64,000 nt of DNA from Acidovorax sp. NCPPB 4044 (GTDB lineage: Bacteria; Pseudomonadota; Gammaproteobacteria; Burkholderiales; Burkholderiaceae_C). The translations under genes were made by a program, and so were the position numbers. Below are positions 50,885-59,094 of the stretch, piece by piece. The DNA is taken from the NCBI RefSeq assembly GCF_028069655.1, contig NZ_JAMCOS010000001.1, positions 1,518,001 through 1,582,000 on the forward strand, written 5' to 3'. Positions within the stretch are counted from its first letter, which is position 1. Every line of letters starts with the position of its first letter. The notes under the pieces were generated by a model. The model ran no database searches, was not told the DNA's origin, and was given only the letters and a program-made list of their open reading frames with translations.

Positions 50885-51576
50885 GCCTAGTGCCCTCGTG
50901 GCAACTTCCACGATGGCGACGCACATCTGATCCTCGAAACAAAGCTGTCTCAGCAGGGGAGGCGTCGTCTCTTTGCAGTCCGGCCAACGTTTCGGGGGGG
51001 ATTGAACCGAGTGTACCGACGGCTTGCTCCGTCATTTTTGTTGGGTTCCAAACGGAGTTGATGCCGCTAGTCCACGGCGCACAAAAGGCCACGGATGTAG
51101 CTCAAGTGCTGGCCGGTGCGGCCCAAGCGGCGGGTGTTCGCGCAGTAGCACTAGAGATTGATCAAACCAAGTGGGGACCCACCATCGCCTGCGTGCGGCA
51201 CCGGTGCGATTCCATTATTGAGCAGCCTGACCTCTGCACTTTCGATGGCCGCCTATTGGCCAGCTTGTGCGCGGGAAGAGCTGCGCCAGAACGATTCGTC
51301 CTGGCGGGTTGCGAGGACCATACCTGGCTGCTTCAAGCAGCCCTACTTGCGATGGGCCGAGGCCATGAAGCCTGCATAGTCCAGGAGGCCCGCATCTCTC
51401 GCGGAATGCAGGATGCTGCGATCGCGGCGCAAGTCCCCCGTGAAAAAGGCGGGACGTTTGTATCGGCAGCGGACGTTGTTCACGGTTGGTGTCGGTACAA
51501 GGAAACACAAAAGCTAAATGCGCTGCTGCAGCTCGTCAAACGAACTGCGGCTGGCGGATCAGATGGATGGAGATAG
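50881..51576 (+). CDS. Isochorismatase-fold protein lacking catalytic Asp/Lys
   Basis: ATGA overlap with the HpaB-like gene. The 231-residue protein aligns with the isochorismatase at 47868: VIFVGFQTELMPLVHGAQ corresponds to its LVDYQTRLMPAIHGAD, so the catalytic Asp is Gly. SIIEQPDLCTFDG corresponds to TVVKTHFDACADG, so the Lys is Gln. The Cys in VLAGCEDHTWLLQA is kept. A non-hydrolytic role is likely, for example binding a ligand or the adjacent enzyme. The first 70 residues are extra and unlike the family. Confidence 0.72.
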   Translation: MSLVPSWQLPRWRRTSDPRNKAVSAGEASSLCSPANVSGGIEPSVPTACSVIFVGFQTELMPLVHGAQKATDVAQVLAGAAQAAGVRAVALEIDQTKWGPTIACVRHRCDSIIEQPDLCTFDGRLLASLCAGRAAPERFVLAGCEDHTWLLQAALLAMGRGHEACIVQEARISRGMQDAAIAAQVPREKGGTFVSAADVVHGWCRYKETQKLNALLQLVKRTAAGGSDGWR

Positions 51577-51578
51577 TG

Positions 51579-53465
51579 ATGAGCTACGCAGAGTTTTATC
51601 AGCGGTCAGTCGAGCAGCCAGATGCGTTCTGGCGAGAGCAGGCCGAACTGATCGACTGGATTCAGCCGTTTTCACAGGTCCACGACGGCAGCAACGCGCC
51701 GTTCGAGCAATGGTTCACAGGCGGGAAATTGAATCTTTGCCACAACGCGGTCGACCGCCATGCTTTGAACCGACCGGACGACAAGTCTTTGGTCTGGTGC
51801 TCCACAGAGGTTGATCGAGAGGTTGTCTTCACCTTTAAGGAGCTTCTGCGGGAAGTCCAGGCGATGGCGGCATCGTTGCTCTCGCTCGGGGTCCGTAAGG
51901 GCGATCGGGTATTGGTCTACATGCCTATGATCCCTGAGGCCGTGTTCTCTATGCTGGCATGCGCGCGGATCGGCGCCGTCCACTCTGTGGTTTTCGGCGG
52001 ATTCTCCAGTGTGAGCCTAGCAACGCGAATAGACGATGCTCAGCCAACGATCATCGTCTCTGCGGATGCAGGTTCGCGCGCAGGCAAGGTGATTCCATAC
52101 AAGCCGCTATTGGACGAGGCGATCCGACTTGCTAATTACAAGCCAGCGCATGTGCTGATGGTGGATCGTCATCTAGCTGATTGGGACAGCGTTTCGGAAC
52201 GCGATGTCGACTACGGGCCGCTGAGGATGGCTCAACTCGATAGACCAGTGCCTTGTGTCCCACTGGATTCCACTGACACGAGCTACACCCTCTATACCAG
52301 CGGAACCACGGGAAAACCTAAGGGCGTCCAACGCGATGTCGGCGGCTACGCCGTCGCACTGGCTGCCAGCATGAAGCACGTCTTCCTCGCTGAAGCAGGA
52401 AAGACGTTTTTCGCTACTAGCGATGTGGGATGGGTTGTCGGACATAGCTATATCGTCTACGGCCCGCTGATAGCTGGCATGGCGACCATCGTGTACGAGG
52501 GGACGCCGCTTCGGCCAAATCCCTCAATTTGGTGGCGACTCGTAGAGAAATATCAGGTCACCACCATGTTCAGCGCGCCGACCGCCATCCGCATTTTGAA
52601 GAAAGAAGGTCCAACGGCATCCGCTAGCCACGACCTGGGTTCGCTACGGGCGTTGTTCCTCGCCGGAGAACCCCTGGACGAGACCACTTCCGCATGGATC
52701 GCTCAAGCATTGAGGATTCCTGTCATCGACAACTACTGGCAGACGGAGTCCGGCTGGCCGATCCTCACCTTGGCGCAAGGCATTGAACCACTGCCCGCGA
52801 AACTAGGAAGCACTGGCTTGCCCGTGTACGGCTACAGGGTGCGCATCGTGGACGAGATAACTGGCGAAACGTTGACGGAACCCCATCGAAAGGGACTGAT
52901 CGCCTTGGAGGGGCCATTGCCGCCCGGCTTTATGCAGACCGTCTGGCGGGACGATGGCCGCTTTCTCAAGACCTATTGGCAATCGGTGCCAGGGAAGCGC
53001 CTGTACAGCACATTTGACTGGGGATACCGCGATGAGGATGGGTACTACTTTATCGTCGGCCGGACCGATGACGTCATCAACGTTGCTGGGCATCGACTCG
53101 GTACTGGAGAGATCGAGGCGAGCATCGCCACAAATGAACGAGTAGCAGAGGTGGCCGTTGTCGGCGTTAAGGACGGAATTAAGGGGCAGGTGGCTGTGGC
53201 ATTCGTAACCCGTAAGCAGAACAGCTCGGACGACGATTCCGATACCTTGGAGCGCATGATCTGCAAAACGGTCGAGCAGCAAATTGGAGCTGTTGCCCGT
53301 CCAGCCCGCATCCATTTCGTTGAGATGCTACCCAAAACTCGATCGGGCAAGCTTCTTCGCCGTGCGCTGCAAGCCGTGGCAGAAGGCCGAGATCCTGGCG
53401 ATCTCAGCACGATGGAGGACCCCGGCGCTTTACGGCAGATCGAGCAGCAGTTGAGGCAGGGATAG
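51579..53465 (+). CDS. Acyl-CoA synthetase, PrpE/ACS-like
   Basis: GGAG six bases before ATG 51579, 3 nt after the previous stop. The 628-residue enzyme has the acetyl/propionyl-CoA synthetase order: N-terminal FYQRSVEQPDAFWREQAELI, AMP-binding TLYTSGTTGKPKGVQRD near residue 233, NYWQTESGWPI near 387, FDWGYRDEDGYYFIVGRTDD near 490-510, and TRSGKLLRR near 588-597 with the catalytic Lys. It would activate a short carboxylic acid to its CoA thioester, feeding the acyl-CoA dehydrogenase and perhaps the HpaB-like enzyme. Confidence 0.9.
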   Translation: MSYAEFYQRSVEQPDAFWREQAELIDWIQPFSQVHDGSNAPFEQWFTGGKLNLCHNAVDRHALNRPDDKSLVWCSTEVDREVVFTFKELLREVQAMAASLLSLGVRKGDRVLVYMPMIPEAVFSMLACARIGAVHSVVFGGFSSVSLATRIDDAQPTIIVSADAGSRAGKVIPYKPLLDEAIRLANYKPAHVLMVDRHLADWDSVSERDVDYGPLRMAQLDRPVPCVPLDSTDTSYTLYTSGTTGKPKGVQRDVGGYAVALAASMKHVFLAEAGKTFFATSDVGWVVGHSYIVYGPLIAGMATIVYEGTPLRPNPSIWWRLVEKYQVTTMFSAPTAIRILKKEGPTASASHDLGSLRALFLAGEPLDETTSAWIAQALRIPVIDNYWQTESGWPILTLAQGIEPLPAKLGSTGLPVYGYRVRIVDEITGETLTEPHRKGLIALEGPLPPGFMQTVWRDDGRFLKTYWQSVPGKRLYSTFDWGYRDEDGYYFIVGRTDDVINVAGHRLGTGEIEASIATNERVAEVAVVGVKDGIKGQVAVAFVTRKQNSSDDDSDTLERMICKTVEQQIGAVARPARIHFVEMLPKTRSGKLLRRALQAVAEGRDPGDLSTMEDPGALRQIEQQLRQG

Positions 53466-53514
53466 GGCAGAAGGCCGGGCTGCAGAAGCCTGGCCGCCTC
53501 TAGCGGGAGCATAG

Positions 53515-54429
53515 ATGGAACTGAGGCACTTGCGATGCTTTCTTGCGGTTGCGGAAGAACTCCATTTCGCGCGTGCTGCCGAACGGCTGCACATCGACCA
53601 GTCGCCGCTATCCCGAACGATCAAGGAGCTTGAGGAAGAACTTGGCGCTCGGCTGTTCGCCCGCACCACACGCAGCACGCAACTGACCCACGCCGGTCGG
53701 GTGTTCCTCGCGCAAGTGCCGCGCGTCTTTATGGCGCTGGAGCATGCCTGCGATAGCGTCAAGTCCGCAGCCAACGGCTTCTCCGGACAACTTCGGATCG
53801 CGCTCTCCGATGGCATCACGCCCTCGCGCTTGCCGGCTCTGTTGGCGAAATGCCGAGAGGAAGACCCGGAGGTTGAGATTCGACTGTTCGAGGTTTCAGT
53901 GGCACAGCAGATCAAGGGCTTACACGATGATCTGTACGACGCCGGATTCTCAATGGCCGATGACATAGGCGATGGCATCGTGGCCGTTCCTGCCTGGGAA
54001 GACGAATTGATGGTGGCGGTGCCAACCCGCCATCCCGTGCTGGCCCACAAGCATGTTCCGTTAGAGGAAGTGCTGCGCTATCCGTTAGCACTATGCGATC
54101 CAGCGATATGCGAAGGGCATGCACGTCAAGTCGATCGCGTCTTGAATCGTTACGAGCAAACTCCTCTGATCGCGCAGCGTGTGGCCTCCTACGAGGTGAT
54201 GATGACCCTGGTCTCAGCCGGGCTGGCATTGGGTTTGGCGGGTGCCGCGCACATTGCATCCGGCCGTGGTCCGGGCGTTGTGGCCCGGCGTTTGGCGGGC
54301 AAGCCGCAGATGCTGACCACCTACCTGCTGCACCGTGATGCGGAGTCCTCCGAGGTGCTGGCTCGGTTCATCAAACGCGTGGCCTCCATTGATTCGGCGG
54401 ATGGCTCCGGCGCCGCCGAAGACTCCTGA
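53515..54429 (+). CDS. traR: LysR-family regulator TraR
   Basis: The 304-residue protein has a LysR winged helix at residues 1-60 (MELRHLRCFLAVAEELHFAR, then RLHIDQSPLSRTIKELEEEL) and a substrate-binding domain (SGQLRIALSDGITPSRLPAL). In Tn4371-type ICEs a LysR gene called traR stands at this place before eexN and traG, and it is read here as that core gene and not as a regulator of the upstream cargo. Both are possible because the cargo operon ends just 49 bp upstream. Confidence 0.85.
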   Translation: MELRHLRCFLAVAEELHFARAAERLHIDQSPLSRTIKELEEELGARLFARTTRSTQLTHAGRVFLAQVPRVFMALEHACDSVKSAANGFSGQLRIALSDGITPSRLPALLAKCREEDPEVEIRLFEVSVAQQIKGLHDDLYDAGFSMADDIGDGIVAVPAWEDELMVAVPTRHPVLAHKHVPLEEVLRYPLALCDPAICEGHARQVDRVLNRYEQTPLIAQRVASYEVMMTLVSAGLALGLAGAAHIASGRGPGVVARRLAGKPQMLTTYLLHRDAESSEVLARFIKRVASIDSADGSGAAEDS

Positions 54430-54454
54430 CCTACCCGCTGAAAGGACCGGAACC

Positions 54455-54682
54455 ATGAACAAGCTGATGTTGCTGATGCTGGCCGCCGCGCTGGCCGCAT
54501 GCAGCCCCTCCCAGTCTTCAGAAACCGTTGACTACCTCGTGGCCCATCCCGAGCGTCTCAAGGAAGTTCAGCGCCTGTGTAAGGAAGACAGGCCGAAGGC
54601 CGGCGAAGAACTCTGCCGCCGCGCGGCCGAAGCCGCCAACCGACGCTTCTTCGGTGAACGGCCGGAGCAGAAACCCAAGTAG
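54455..54682 (+). CDS. eexN: EexN family lipoprotein (entry exclusion)
   Basis: The 75-residue lipoprotein has a signal peptide MNKLMLLMLAAALAAC with lipobox LAAC (Cys16), then ETVDYLVAHPERLKEVQRLC and a second Cys in ELCRRAAEAANRRFF. This is the pattern of EexN proteins, which block uptake of a second copy of the element by the same Trb system. It follows traR and is closed by a rho-independent terminator 50 bp downstream. Confidence 0.85.
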   Translation: MNKLMLLMLAAALAACSPSQSSETVDYLVAHPERLKEVQRLCKEDRPKAGEELCRRAAEAANRRFFGERPEQKPK

Positions 54683-54731
54683 CACCCTTCGCCGTCGCTT
54701 GGCCGCGACGAAGTCTTGCTGTTACCTCACT

Positions 54732-54764
54732 ACGCCGCAATGCGCTCGAGCTTGCGGCGTTTTT
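54732..54764 (+). terminator. Rho-independent terminator after eexN
   Basis: ACGCCGCAA (54732-54740) and TTGCGGCGT (54752-54760) form a perfect 9-bp stem with an 11-nt loop, followed by TTTTATTG. It separates traR-eexN from traG-trb. Confidence 0.85.
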
Positions 54765-54898
54765 ATTGTCTTCGCTACAGCAAGAATCCTGGTTTTTTCG
54801 GCCTGAGTTCACGCCAATACGGTCTTTGACCTGCCTGTGCACGTGCATTGATCCTCGGTGCTGCGGCACATCCCCGTGCCTCGACGGGAGGTCAGTCA

Positions 54899-56920
54899 AT
54901 GCAAGGGACGAACGTGCTGTTCGGCCAGGTCGCTGTCGTGTTCGGCATCGTGATCGCTGGCGTGTGGGGTGCCACGCAATGGACGGCTGCCGCCCTGGCC
55001 TATCAACTGCGCCTGGGCTCGCCCTGGTTCGATTTCTTCGGCACGCCGGTCTACCACCCGTGGCGTCTGTTCGAGTGGTGGTTCTTCTTCGATGCCTACG
55101 CGCCGCACGTCTTCGACATCGGTGGCGCGATCGCGGGCGGCAGCGGCCTAGTGGCCGTGGTGGTTGCCATCGGCATGTCTATCTGGCGCTCGCGCCAGTC
55201 CAAGCTGGTCACGACCTACGGCTCGGCGCGCTGGGCGAATGCCAATGACATTCGCAAGGCGGGGCTATCGAGCCCGGCGGGCGTCTTTCTTGGTCAGCAT
55301 GACGGCCAGTACCTGCGGCATGAAGGGCCGGAACACGTCCTGACCTTCGCGCCCACGCGCTCGGGCAAGGGCGTGGGTCTCGTGGTGCCGACACTTCTAT
55401 CGTGGCCTGCGTCCGCCGTCATTCATGACATAAAGGGCGAGAACTGGCAGATCACCGCCGGCTGGCGCTCGCGCTTCTCGCACTGCCTGCTGTTCAATCC
55501 GACCGATGCGAAGGCAGCGGCCTACAACCCGCTGCTGGAGGTGCGGCGCGGCGCGCATGAAGTGCGCGACGTGCAGAACATCGCCGACATCCTGGTTGAT
55601 CCCGAAGGCGCTCTGGAGCGGCGCAACCACTGGGAGAAGACTTCGCACGCGCTGCTGGTCGGGGCCATCCTGCATGTGCTCTACGCGAGCGAGGACAAGA
55701 CGCTGCGCGGTGTCGCCAACTTTCTCAGCGACCCCGCGTGTCCCTTCGAGCTGACGCTGCACCGGATGATGACCACGCCGCACCTCGTGAACGAGGAAGG
55801 TGGTGGCCCGCATCCCGTGGTGGCATCGGCCGCGCGCGAAGTCCTGAACAAGAGCGACAACGAGCGCTCGGGCGTCCTGTCCACGGCCATGTCGTTCCTC
55901 GGCCTGTACCGTGACCCCACGGTGGCCGAAGTCACGTCACGCTGCGATTGGCGCATTGCCGACCTGATCGCGGCCGAGCATCCGGTGTCGCTGTACCTGG
56001 TGGTGCCGCCCTCGGACATCAGCCGCACCAAGCCGCTGATTCGCCTGATCTTGAACCAGATCGGCCGCCGCCTCACTGAATCGCTCGACGGCTCCGACGG
56101 CATTGCCCGTCGCCACAAACTGCTGCTGATGCTCGACGAGTTCCCGGCGCTCGGCCGGCTCGACTTCTTCGAGACAGCCCTGGCCTTCATGGCGGGTTAC
56201 GGCATTCGCAGCTTCCTCATCGCGCAGTCGCTCAACCAGATCGACAAGGCGTATGGGCAGAACCATTCGATTCTGGACAACTGCCATGTGCGCGTGACCT
56301 TCGCCACCAACGACGAACGCACGGCCAAACGAATCTCCGAGACGCTAGGCACCGCGACCGAGCTGCGCGCGCAGCGCAACTACGCTGGCCATCGGCTTGC
56401 GCCGTGGCTTGGGCACCTCATGGTGTCGCGTCAGGAAACGGCTCGGCCGCTGCTCACGCCCGGTGAAGTCATGCAGCTACCGCCCGATGAGGCGGTGGTG
56501 ATGGTATCCAGCGTGGCGCCGATCAAGGCCAAGAAGCTGCGCTACTACGCGGACGCCAACCTCAAGCAGCGCGTGCTGGCGCCGCCGGTACTGGCCGCTG
56601 CCTCCATTTCTGGCCGCTATGCCGATGCGCCCCCGGCACGCGCGGATGACTGGAGCAGCCTTGCGATTCCCGCCGTTCCGCCGACACCGGCCATGGAAGC
56701 CGTCGATGACATGGGCAGCGCCGACGACGGCGGCCCGCGCCGCCAGCCCGAACTCACGGAGGCCGTCGCCTACGACCCCGAAGGCATCGCGCCCGCGGCC
56801 GACCTCGCGCTGCTCGATGACGACGACCCGCCGCTTCCCCTTCCGCGCCAGCTCGACCCGGCCCTGCAGCGCTCGGCCCGGCTGGCATCCCTCGACCCTG
56901 ACGACGGAATCGATCTATGA
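54899..56920 (+). CDS. traG: VirD4/TraG coupling protein
   Basis: GGGAGG precedes ATG 54899. The 673-residue protein has two N-terminal membrane segments (VAVVFGIVIAGVWGATQWTA and IAGGSGLVAVVVAIGMSIW), Walker A PTRSGKGVG near residues 150-158, Walker B LLLMLDEFPALG near 410, and the C-terminal low-complexity acidic tail (LALLDDDDPPLPLP). It couples the relaxase-DNA complex to the Trb channel. It starts a tightly overlapping operon that continues through the trb genes. Confidence 0.93.
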   Translation: MQGTNVLFGQVAVVFGIVIAGVWGATQWTAAALAYQLRLGSPWFDFFGTPVYHPWRLFEWWFFFDAYAPHVFDIGGAIAGGSGLVAVVVAIGMSIWRSRQSKLVTTYGSARWANANDIRKAGLSSPAGVFLGQHDGQYLRHEGPEHVLTFAPTRSGKGVGLVVPTLLSWPASAVIHDIKGENWQITAGWRSRFSHCLLFNPTDAKAAAYNPLLEVRRGAHEVRDVQNIADILVDPEGALERRNHWEKTSHALLVGAILHVLYASEDKTLRGVANFLSDPACPFELTLHRMMTTPHLVNEEGGGPHPVVASAAREVLNKSDNERSGVLSTAMSFLGLYRDPTVAEVTSRCDWRIADLIAAEHPVSLYLVVPPSDISRTKPLIRLILNQIGRRLTESLDGSDGIARRHKLLLMLDEFPALGRLDFFETALAFMAGYGIRSFLIAQSLNQIDKAYGQNHSILDNCHVRVTFATNDERTAKRISETLGTATELRAQRNYAGHRLAPWLGHLMVSRQETARPLLTPGEVMQLPPDEAVVMVSSVAPIKAKKLRYYADANLKQRVLAPPVLAAASISGRYADAPPARADDWSSLAIPAVPPTPAMEAVDDMGSADDGGPRRQPELTEAVAYDPEGIAPAADLALLDDDDPPLPLPRQLDPALQRSARLASLDPDDGIDL

Positions 56921-57363
56921 GCCAGCACCGCTTGAACCTCTTCATCCAGCCCGAGCACGCCAAGCGCCTGGACGAACTGGCCGCCATGAAGGGCGTGTCC
57001 AAGTCGTCCATCGTCGCGGCTGCCTTGGCATCCTGGCTGTCGCCCGATGCGGCCGACCAGCGCGAAGCTGCGATTGCCAAGCGGCTCGATCGCCTGTCGC
57101 GCCAAGCCGAGCGCATGGAGCGCGACCAGAACATCCAGATCGAGACGCTCGCCCTGTTCATCCGCTACTACCTCACGGTGAGCACGCCGGTGCCCGAGGC
57201 CCATCAGGAGGCCGCTCGCGCCCAGGGCAAGGCGCGCTTCGAGCAATTCGTCGAACAGCTCGGCCGCCATCTGCTGCGTGGGCGCAGCCTGGTGCGCGAC
57301 GTGGTGGAGGAACTGAACCCCGACCCCACGCGCGTGGATGACGTGCAGGAGCGCGCCTTATGA
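56917..57363 (+). CDS. CopG/RHH-domain protein of the trb operon
   Basis: ATGA overlaps at both ends. The 148-residue protein starts with a ribbon-helix-helix: HRLNLFIQPEHAKRLDELAA, then GVSKSSIVAAALASWL, followed by a helical region (REAAIAKRLDRLSRQAERME). It is conserved between traG and trbB in this ICE family and probably autoregulates the transfer operon. Confidence 0.88.
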   Translation: MSQHRLNLFIQPEHAKRLDELAAMKGVSKSSIVAAALASWLSPDAADQREAAIAKRLDRLSRQAERMERDQNIQIETLALFIRYYLTVSTPVPEAHQEAARAQGKARFEQFVEQLGRHLLRGRSLVRDVVEELNPDPTRVDDVQERAL

Positions 57364-58421
57364 GCGCCGTTGCTTCCTCTTTCGCAGCCAAGTCGCTGGA
57401 CCGCCGCATCCAGATGCTGCGCACGGCGATGGGGCCGCTGATTGCCGCCGCGCTGGAAGACCCGGACGTGGTGGAGATCATGCTCAACCCCGACCGGACG
57501 CTCTGGATCGACCGGCTTTCAACAGGACGCGCGCCGATGGGCGTGGAGCTGTCCGAAGCCGATGGCGAGCGCATCATCCGGCTGGTTGCGGCACACGTCG
57601 GCGCGGAAGTCCACCGCGGCCAGCCGCTCCTGACGGCCGAGCTGCCCGAGACCGGCGAGCGCTTCGAGGGCATCCTGCCGCCCGCTGCACCGGGCCCAGC
57701 CTTCGCGTTGCGTAAGCGCGCGGTGGGCGTGATCCCGCTGTCGCGCTACATCGAGGACGCCATGATGACCGCCGAACAGGCGGGTCTGCTGGTGCGCGCC
57801 GTGCGCGAGCGCCAGAACATCCTGATCGCCGGCGGCACCAGCACAGGCAAGACCACGCTCGCCAACGCCTTACTCGCCGAGATTGCCGCCACTGGCGACC
57901 GCGTGCTGGTGCTCGAAGACACGGTGGAACTGCAATGCGCGGCCCGCGACCACGTACCGCTGCGCACGCGCCAGGGCGTGGTGTCCATGACCGAGCTGGT
58001 GCGCTCATCTATGCGCCTGCGGCCGGATCGCGTGGTGGTCGGCGAGGTGCGCGGCGCCGAAGCGCTGGATCTCATCAAGGTCTGGGGCACTGGCCATCCG
58101 GGCGGCATCGCCACGATCCATGCCGGCTCCGCCCTGGGCGCACTGCTGCGCCTGGAGCAATTGATTCTCGAAGTGGCGGTGAACCCGTCCCGTGCGCTGA
58201 TCGCCGAGGCGGTCAACGTGGTGATCCACATCGCCGGGCGTGGGCGCAAGCGCCGCATCGAGAGCATTGCGCGCGTCGTCGGCTTCGACGGCGCGGGCTA
58301 CCACTTGGCGGATGCGCTTGAGGCGCCGGAGACGCCGTTTCCTGAGCTACCGCCGGTTTCCCCCGCAGCACCTGCAGCTGCGCCTTCCCCGTCCCTTGAC
58401 CAACCTGGAGAACTGCCATGA
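57360..58421 (+). CDS. trbB: TrbB conjugation ATPase (VirB11-like)
   Basis: The 353-residue VirB11/GspE-type ATPase has an N-terminal domain (EIMLNPDRTLWIDRLSTGRA), Walker A GGTSTGKTT near residues 158-166, the Asp box VLVLEDTVELQ and the His box VKVWGTGHPGGIATIHAGSA-type segment IKVWGTGHPGGIATIHAGSA near 240. It forms a hexamer at the base of the channel. The proline-rich C-terminus (PELPPVSPAAPAAAPSP) is variable in the family. Confidence 0.93.
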   Translation: MSAVASSFAAKSLDRRIQMLRTAMGPLIAAALEDPDVVEIMLNPDRTLWIDRLSTGRAPMGVELSEADGERIIRLVAAHVGAEVHRGQPLLTAELPETGERFEGILPPAAPGPAFALRKRAVGVIPLSRYIEDAMMTAEQAGLLVRAVRERQNILIAGGTSTGKTTLANALLAEIAATGDRVLVLEDTVELQCAARDHVPLRTRQGVVSMTELVRSSMRLRPDRVVVGEVRGAEALDLIKVWGTGHPGGIATIHAGSALGALLRLEQLILEVAVNPSRALIAEAVNVVIHIAGRGRKRRIESIARVVGFDGAGYHLADALEAPETPFPELPPVSPAAPAAAPSPSLDQPGELP

Positions 58422-58801
58422 CGCAGATGATCGTTCCTGCTTTCCGTACTTCCGCAAATCCTCTAAGCCGGCCCGCGCGGCTGGACGGTCTGGCTCGCCC
58501 GGCCCTGCAGGGCCTGATGCTCGCGGCGCTGATGCTGCTGCTCGCGGGCACTGCGCAGGCCGCGGGCTCCTCGATGCCGTGGGAAGGCCCCTTGCAGTCC
58601 ATTTTGGAGTCAATCCAAGGGCCGGTGGCACGCATCGTGGCCGTCATCATCATCATTGCTACGGGCCTCGCGCTTGCGTTCGGAGACACGTCGGGTGGCT
58701 TTCGCAAGCTGATCCAGATTGTGTTCGGTCTGTCCATCGCCTTCGCGGCTTCGAGCTTCTTCCTGTCCTTCTTCAGCTTCTCGGGCGGGGCCGTCGTATG
58801 A
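58418..58801 (+). CDS. trbC: TrbC conjugative pilin (VirB2-like)
   Basis: The 127-residue protein has a long signal segment (LQGLMLAALMLLLAGTAQAA) and two hydrophobic helices (IVAVIIIIATGLALAF and IVFGLSIAFAASSFFLSFFS), the VirB2/TrbC pilin layout. TraF, encoded at 42356, is expected to process it. ATGA overlaps with trbB. Confidence 0.9.
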   Translation: MTQMIVPAFRTSANPLSRPARLDGLARPALQGLMLAALMLLLAGTAQAAGSSMPWEGPLQSILESIQGPVARIVAVIIIIATGLALAFGDTSGGFRKLIQIVFGLSIAFAASSFFLSFFSFSGGAVV

Positions 58802-59082
58802 ACGCGGCCCACGATGGAGTGCAAGGCTTCGCGCCCGGTTTCGAGGTTCCGCTGCATCGCTCGCTGACGGAGCCGATCCTGCTAGGCGGCGCACCGCGCA
58901 CCGTGGCGATCGCCAACGGCACCTTGGCCGCCGCCGTCGGGCTCGGCCTGCAACTGTGGATTCCTGGCGTGGTGCTCTGGATCGCCGGCCACTCGCTGGC
59001 GGTCTGGGGCGCGCGTGTCGATCCGCAGTTCATGCAGGTCTTCGCTCGCCACATCAAGCACCGGCCGCTGCTGGACGTGTAG
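58798..59082 (+). CDS. trbD: TrbD (VirB3-like) channel protein
   Basis: Start in the ATGA overlap at 58798. The 94-residue protein carries VPLHRSLTEPILLGGAPRTV, then hydrophobic LGLQLWIPGVVLWIAGHSLA and a short cytoplasmic end, matching VirB3/TrbD. It associates with the TrbE ATPase at the inner membrane. Confidence 0.88.
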   Translation: MNAAHDGVQGFAPGFEVPLHRSLTEPILLGGAPRTVAIANGTLAAAVGLGLQLWIPGVVLWIAGHSLAVWGARVDPQFMQVFARHIKHRPLLDV

Positions 59083-59094
59083 GGGGACGCCGCC

